A stretch of DNA of 10,352 bases from the NCBI GenBank assembly GCA_041569895.1, contig JBFFXF010000266.1, positions 1 through 10,352 on the forward strand. The letters run 5' to 3'. Every line of letters begins with the position of its first letter. Position 1 is the first letter of the stretch. The position numbers and the translations under genes were made by a program. Source of the DNA: JBFFXF01 sp041569895. Its GTDB lineage: Bacteria; Planctomycetota; UBA8108; JACQVS01. Under the pieces are notes generated by a model, which saw only the letters and a program-made list of their open reading frames with translations, was not told the origin of the DNA and ran no database searches. Below, piece by piece: positions 8,835 through 10,352 of this stretch.

Positions 8835-9947
8835 TCACGACGATCCGCCAATGCTGTCCTCCGTTTCCTCGTCCGTCTCGATGCCGCGGAAGCGGGCCAT
8901 CTGGCGGTACATCTCGCGCGCCTCGCGCGCCGCGTCTGTCCGCGGGTTGTTGAGCAGGACCTCGCGGAGATAGTACATGGCGGCTTCCGGGCGACTCTCA
9001 CGGATGTAGTACTTGGCGACCTTGAGGTCGTGCTGCGCCTCCATCTCGGAGATGCGATCGAGATAGTCGCGCACCTTCTCGACGTGAACGCCGCGCGGGT
9101 AGTGGACACGGTACGTGTTGAAGAGACGCTTCGCCTTCTTCAACGGACCCTGGTCGTAATCGACGCCACGCACTTGCTTGAACACGGTCACCGCGAGCTG
9201 GTACTCGGCGAGCTCGGCCCACTCGCTGTCGGGATACCGCTTGACGAGGCGATCGTAGATCTTCTCCGCCTCCGGGTACTGCTTCTTCTCGAAGTAGTGA
9301 CGCGCGATCTCGAGGAGCCCGTCATCCGCGTAGTCGAGGTTCTCGTAGCGGGTGAAGAGCCCCTTCTCCCCGATCAGGATGTCGACGCCGAAGCTCGGGC
9401 TGTTGAACGGGATGCCCGCGAAGCTCCGCTTCGCCTTCCCCTGCAGGAAGAAGAGTCCGATGTGATAGATGCGGTTGAGCGTGCGGTTCAGCAGGCTGCC
9501 ACCGGCGCCGCGCTTCAGCGCCTCCTGGTAGTTGTCGTAGGCCTTCTCGTAGGCCCCGAGCTTGAGGTGGCACTCGGCGATCAGGAAGTGCGTCTCGCTG
9601 TCCTTCGCCTCGGTCGAGCCGCTGAACTCGCGCTGCATCGCGTAGATGCCCTTGAGGGCGTCCTCGTACGCGCCGGACTCGAACGCCTTGCGCGCCTCGG
9701 CGCGCAGCGCCGCGGCGGTCGGCGAGCTGGTGCCCTCGGGGAGCTCGATCCAGCCCTGCTCGGGCGACCACTCGCGGAGCGGCGGCGTGTCGCCGCTGCC
9801 GCCGAAATCGGTGGCGCAGCCGGCGATGGCAACGAGAGCGAACGCCGCGACGGCGAGCCGCCAGGATCGCGGTCGTCGGGCCGGACTCCACGATCCGCCC
9901 CACCGAACCGCGCCCCACCGAGCCGGGGGTCGTCTGGTATGGCTCAA
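8835..9947 (-). CDS. bamD: BamD-like outer-membrane-assembly TPR lipoprotein
   Basis: The 370-residue product has a long basic n-region, a hydrophobic stretch (31-42) and a lipobox IAGC with Cys44 followed by Ala. TPR-like helix pairs follow (about 78-109, 116-146, 207-240, 244-280 and 310-345), typical of BamD/YfiO, the essential lipoprotein of the beta-barrel assembly complex. The C-terminal AKYYIRESRPEAAMYYLREV segment resembles the last BamD repeat. It is longer than E. coli BamD (about 245 residues), with an extra non-TPR segment around 165-205 (FAGIPFNSP) and an extra upstream repeat. The start is TTG at 9947; no ATG or GTG lies between it and the lipobox, and AGAGAGGA (9955-9962) sits 7 bases upstream. 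It is first in the cluster, with lptE 37 bp downstream. A BamD-related TPR lipoprotein with another role cannot be excluded. Confidence 0.82.
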   Translation of the reverse strand: MSHTRRPPARWGAVRWGGSWSPARRPRSWRLAVAAFALVAIAGCATDFGGSGDTPPLREWSPEQGWIELPEGTSSPTAAALRAEARKAFESGAYEDALKGIYAMQREFSGSTEAKDSETHFLIAECHLKLGAYEKAYDNYQEALKRGAGGSLLNRTLNRIYHIGLFFLQGKAKRSFAGIPFNSPSFGVDILIGEKGLFTRYENLDYADDGLLEIARHYFEKKQYPEAEKIYDRLVKRYPDSEWAELAEYQLAVTVFKQVRGVDYDQGPLKKAKRLFNTYRVHYPRGVHVEKVRDYLDRISEMEAQHDLKVAKYYIRESRPEAAMYYLREVLLNNPRTDAAREAREMYRQMARFRGIETDEETEDSIGGSS

Positions 9948-9954
9948 TGCTCTG

Positions 9955-9962
9955 TCCTCTCT
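9955..9962 (-). promoter_or_regulatory. Ribosome binding site for bamD, deciding a TTG start
   Basis: AGAGAGGA on the minus strand lies 7 bases before the TTG at 9945-9947. It supports TTG as the true start, because no ATG or GTG is in frame before the lipobox. Confidence 0.65.
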
Positions 9963-9983
9963 GCGCCGGTGGCCCCGCCCCGA

Positions 9984-10047
9984 GGCCGATCGGCATCGGC
10001 CGCGTGACGTGGAAGTCGCACTTCCACGTACCCGATAACATCTATCG
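9984..10047 (-). promoter_or_regulatory. Three consecutive inverted repeats in the bamD leader
   Basis: Three inverted repeats sit side by side: CGATA/TATCG around a 5-base loop (10033-10047); a perfect 10-bp ACGTGGAAGT/ACTTCCACGT around CGC (10007-10029); and a perfect 7-bp GGCCGAT/ATCGGCC around a 4-base loop (9984-10001). All lie between the candidate promoter and the bamD ribosome binding site, so they could fold as hairpins in the leader RNA or be protein-binding palindromes. None is followed by a T-tract, so they do not look like intrinsic terminators. Confidence 0.6.
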
Positions 10048-10063
10048 TACGCAGCAACGCTCC

Positions 10064-10092
10064 CTTATACCCAATTCTCGGGTCCGTCCGAA
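10064..10092 (-). promoter_or_regulatory. Candidate promoter for the bamD cluster
   Basis: On the minus strand TATAAG (10064-10069, one mismatch to the -10 consensus) follows TTCGGA (10087-10092, a weak -35 match) at 17 bp. Transcription would start near 10057 and give a leader of about 110 bases containing the inverted repeats. Surrounding DNA is less GC-rich than elsewhere in the window, which also fits a promoter. Support is moderate because the -35 is poor. Confidence 0.4.
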
Positions 10093-10183
10093 AGGCTCGC
10101 CACTGTCAACCCGGGCGACGCGGCCGGCTCACGGCGCGGGATGGTGGCGCAAACGGTTGCTGTCGTGGGATTTAGCGCCTCTT

Positions 10184-10352
10184 TCGTGCTCGTCCTCGTC
10201 CTCGATCTCGATCTCGTTCCCGTGCCCGAGCTCCGACACCGACACCGATTCCGACACCGATTCCGACACCGATTCCGATGACCGAGTCCTGACCGAGTCC
10301 GAATCCGAGTCCGAGTCCGAGTCCGATGTCCGATGTCCGATGTCCGACTCCG
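10184..10352. repeat. Right mosaic array of CG-containing hexamers
   Basis: The array begins with CGTGCT, CGTCCT, CGATCT and CGTTCC units (about 10187-10228). It continues as CCGACA and CCGATT units, including three tandem copies of the 12-mer CCGACACCGATT (10239-10274). It ends with GAGTCC units and three copies of a 7-mer TCCGATG (from 10322), then runs off the window. It uses the same units as the left array. Between this array and the bamD promoter (10093-10183) I see no gene; a TTGACA at 10104-10109 has no matching -10. Confidence 0.9.

Noticed and set aside
8798..9109. LptE extended N-terminally by 104 residues
   Set aside because: It would overlap bamD out of frame and bury the lipoprotein signal that begins at 8797.
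10104..10109. Perfect TTGACA as the -35 of the bamD promoter
   Set aside because: No -10-like sequence lies 16-18 bp downstream; the nearest TATAAG is 34 bp away.
10141..10281. 46-codon plus-strand ORF entering the right array
   Set aside because: It has no good ribosome binding site, and its second half is translated hexamer repeat (His-Arg/Phe-Arg).
10184..10352. CRISPR-like array
   Set aside because: Units are 6-12 bases with no unique spacers between them.

Overview
This GC-rich bacterial window carries eight complete genes, all on the minus strand. Read in the direction of transcription (right to left) they are bamD-like, lptE-like, ftsH, folP, cdaA, cdaR/ybbR, glmM and dapA. Two outer-membrane-assembly lipoprotein genes (bamD-like and lptE-like) point to a diderm, and the strong antisense ORFs are typical of high-GC coding DNA. 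I cannot name the phylum. The gene order would fit a myxobacterial/deltaproteobacterial lineage or a Gemmatimonadota/Eisenbacteria-type lineage, but that is inference from memory of similar clusters.

Layout: 1-259 is a mosaic of short tandem hexamers. dapA (260-1135) has its own sigma70-like promoter in the 107-bp gap behind glmM. glmM (1243-2655), cdaR (2672-3730) and cdaA (3734-4678) form the tightly packed cyclic-di-AMP/cell-wall module. folP (4721-5893), with a long N-terminal extension, precedes it by 42 bp. The 158-bp ftsH-folP gap holds a G-run repeat. ftsH (6052-8064) follows lptE (8066-8797) by one base, and bamD (8835-9947) heads the cluster. The 405 bp upstream of bamD contain a candidate promoter, three consecutive inverted repeats and another hexamer array that runs off the window.

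The genes share an envelope theme. BamD and LptE place beta-barrel proteins and LPS in the outer membrane. FtsH is the inner-membrane quality-control protease, which in enterics also sets LPS level. CdaA makes c-di-AMP, CdaR is its membrane partner, and GlmM makes the amino-sugar precursor shared by peptidoglycan and LPS. DapA feeds diaminopimelate and lysine synthesis. FolP is the folate enzyme commonly found beside ftsH or cdaA.

The most unusual content is not a gene. It is a family of short tandem arrays with period 6 (sometimes 7) and a CG in nearly every unit, seen at four places: both window ends, the ftsH-folP gap, and inside the 3' end of lptE. On the transcribed-sense strand the ftsH-folP array is a strong G-quadruplex motif with nine G-runs. 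No RNA genes, CRISPR arrays, insertion sequences or clear intrinsic terminators were seen.
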